7,184 nt of DNA, from assembly GCA_913009215.1 (NCBI GenBank), contig CAJVXG010000081.1, positions 1-7,184 on the forward strand, written 5' to 3'. The position numbers were made by a program, and so were the translations under genes. Below the pieces are notes generated by a model. It saw nothing but the letters and a program-made list of their open reading frames with translations, ran no database searches and was not told the DNA's origin. The DNA is from an uncultured Gammaproteobacteria bacterium (lineage in GTDB: Bacteria; Pseudomonadota; Gammaproteobacteria; Acidiferrobacterales; CAJVXG01). Every line of letters begins with the position of its first letter. Position 1 is the first letter of the stretch. Positions 6,896 through 7,184 of this stretch are shown piece by piece.

Positions 6896-6900
6896 AAAGG
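6896..6900 (+). promoter_or_regulatory. Shine-Dalgarno site of gatB
   Basis: AAAGG followed by 8 nt and then the ATG at 6909 is a well-spaced ribosome site in the AT-rich 26-nt gap between gatA and gatB. A closer AGGA (6904-6907) is too near the ATG to serve. Confidence 0.6.
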
Positions 6901-6908
6901 TCTAGGAT

Positions 6909-7184
6909 ATGGATTGGGAAGTCGTCATCGGACTGGAAGTGCATACGCAATTACAAACGCAGAGCAAGATTTTTTCCTCAGCGTCGATTGGCTATGGCGC
7001 CCAGCCTAATACCCAGGCCTGTGCCGTGGACCTTGCCTTACCGGGAGTATTGCCGGTGATGAACCGGGAAGCGGCGCGTATGGCGGTAAAGTTTGGTTTG
7101 GCCATAGGCGCCAAAATCAACCAGCGGTCCGTGTTTGCGCGCAAGAACTATTTTTACCCGGATTTGCCCAAGGGCTACCAGATC
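6909..7184 (+). CDS. gatB: GatB, tRNA-binding kinase/amidotransferase subunit (3' end beyond window)
   Basis: GatB binds the misacylated tRNA, activates the side-chain carboxylate of its Glu or Asp with ATP and transfers ammonia received from GatA. Only the first 92 codons are in the window, about a fifth of the usual ~475-480 residues. They are unmistakable: VIGLEVHTQL (6-15), with Glu10 and His12 at the same positions as metal-binding residues of S. aureus GatB; KIFSSAS (20-26); AVDLALPGVLPVMN (39-52); and RKNYFYPDLPKGYQI (78-92). The start ATG has a good Shine-Dalgarno (AAAGG, 8 nt). The reading frame is open to the window edge with no frameshift. It completes the gatCAB set. The related GatE of archaea is excluded by the gatC-gatA context and by the bacterial-type N-terminus. 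Confidence 0.97.
   Translation, partial: MDWEVVIGLEVHTQLQTQSKIFSSASIGYGAQPNTQACAVDLALPGVLPVMNREAARMAVKFGLAIGAKINQRSVFARKNYFYPDLPKGYQI

Noticed and set aside
6883..6908. AT-rich gap before gatB as an internal promoter
   Set aside because: TATA-like words are present, but no -35 stands at proper distance in the gatA end. The gap is adequately explained as a ribosome-binding leader.

Overview
The window looks like core chromosome of a gammaproteobacterium with moderate GC content. The assignment rests on protein resemblance read by eye: MreB has the 347-residue length and motifs of the E. coli protein, GatA has the form typical of gamma/betaproteobacteria, and the gene order fits. The species cannot be named. 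I see no mobile element, RNA gene, CRISPR array or sign of transfer, and I found no frameshift or broken gene. Only the two genes at the window edges are incomplete.

The layout is two divergent operons around a 136-bp spacer (4960-5095). Leftward on the minus strand lies a complete rod-shape (elongasome) operon: mreB (4959-3916), mreC (3909-3052), mreD (3052-2558), mrdA for PBP2 (2549-699) and the first 228 codons of rodA (686 to beyond base 1). These genes are packed with gaps of -1 to 12 nt. Rightward on the plus strand is the tRNA amidotransferase operon: gatC (5096-5383), gatA (5428-6882) and the first 92 codons of gatB (6909 to beyond the right edge).

The left operon makes the machine that synthesises the lateral wall. 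MreB filaments under the inner membrane connect through MreC and MreD to the RodA glycosyltransferase and the PBP2 transpeptidase. The right operon makes GatCAB, which converts misacylated Glu-tRNA(Gln) and/or Asp-tRNA(Asn) to the correct aminoacyl-tRNA. From memory, Pseudomonas has the same mreBCD / gatCAB neighbourhood, so the arrangement appears conserved rather than novel.

I found no undescribed system. The points worth a second look are modest: a TTG start for rodA that sits in frame with mrdA behind a single stop codon, a possible four-ligand metal site in PBP2, and possibly overlapping divergent promoters in the mreB-gatC spacer.
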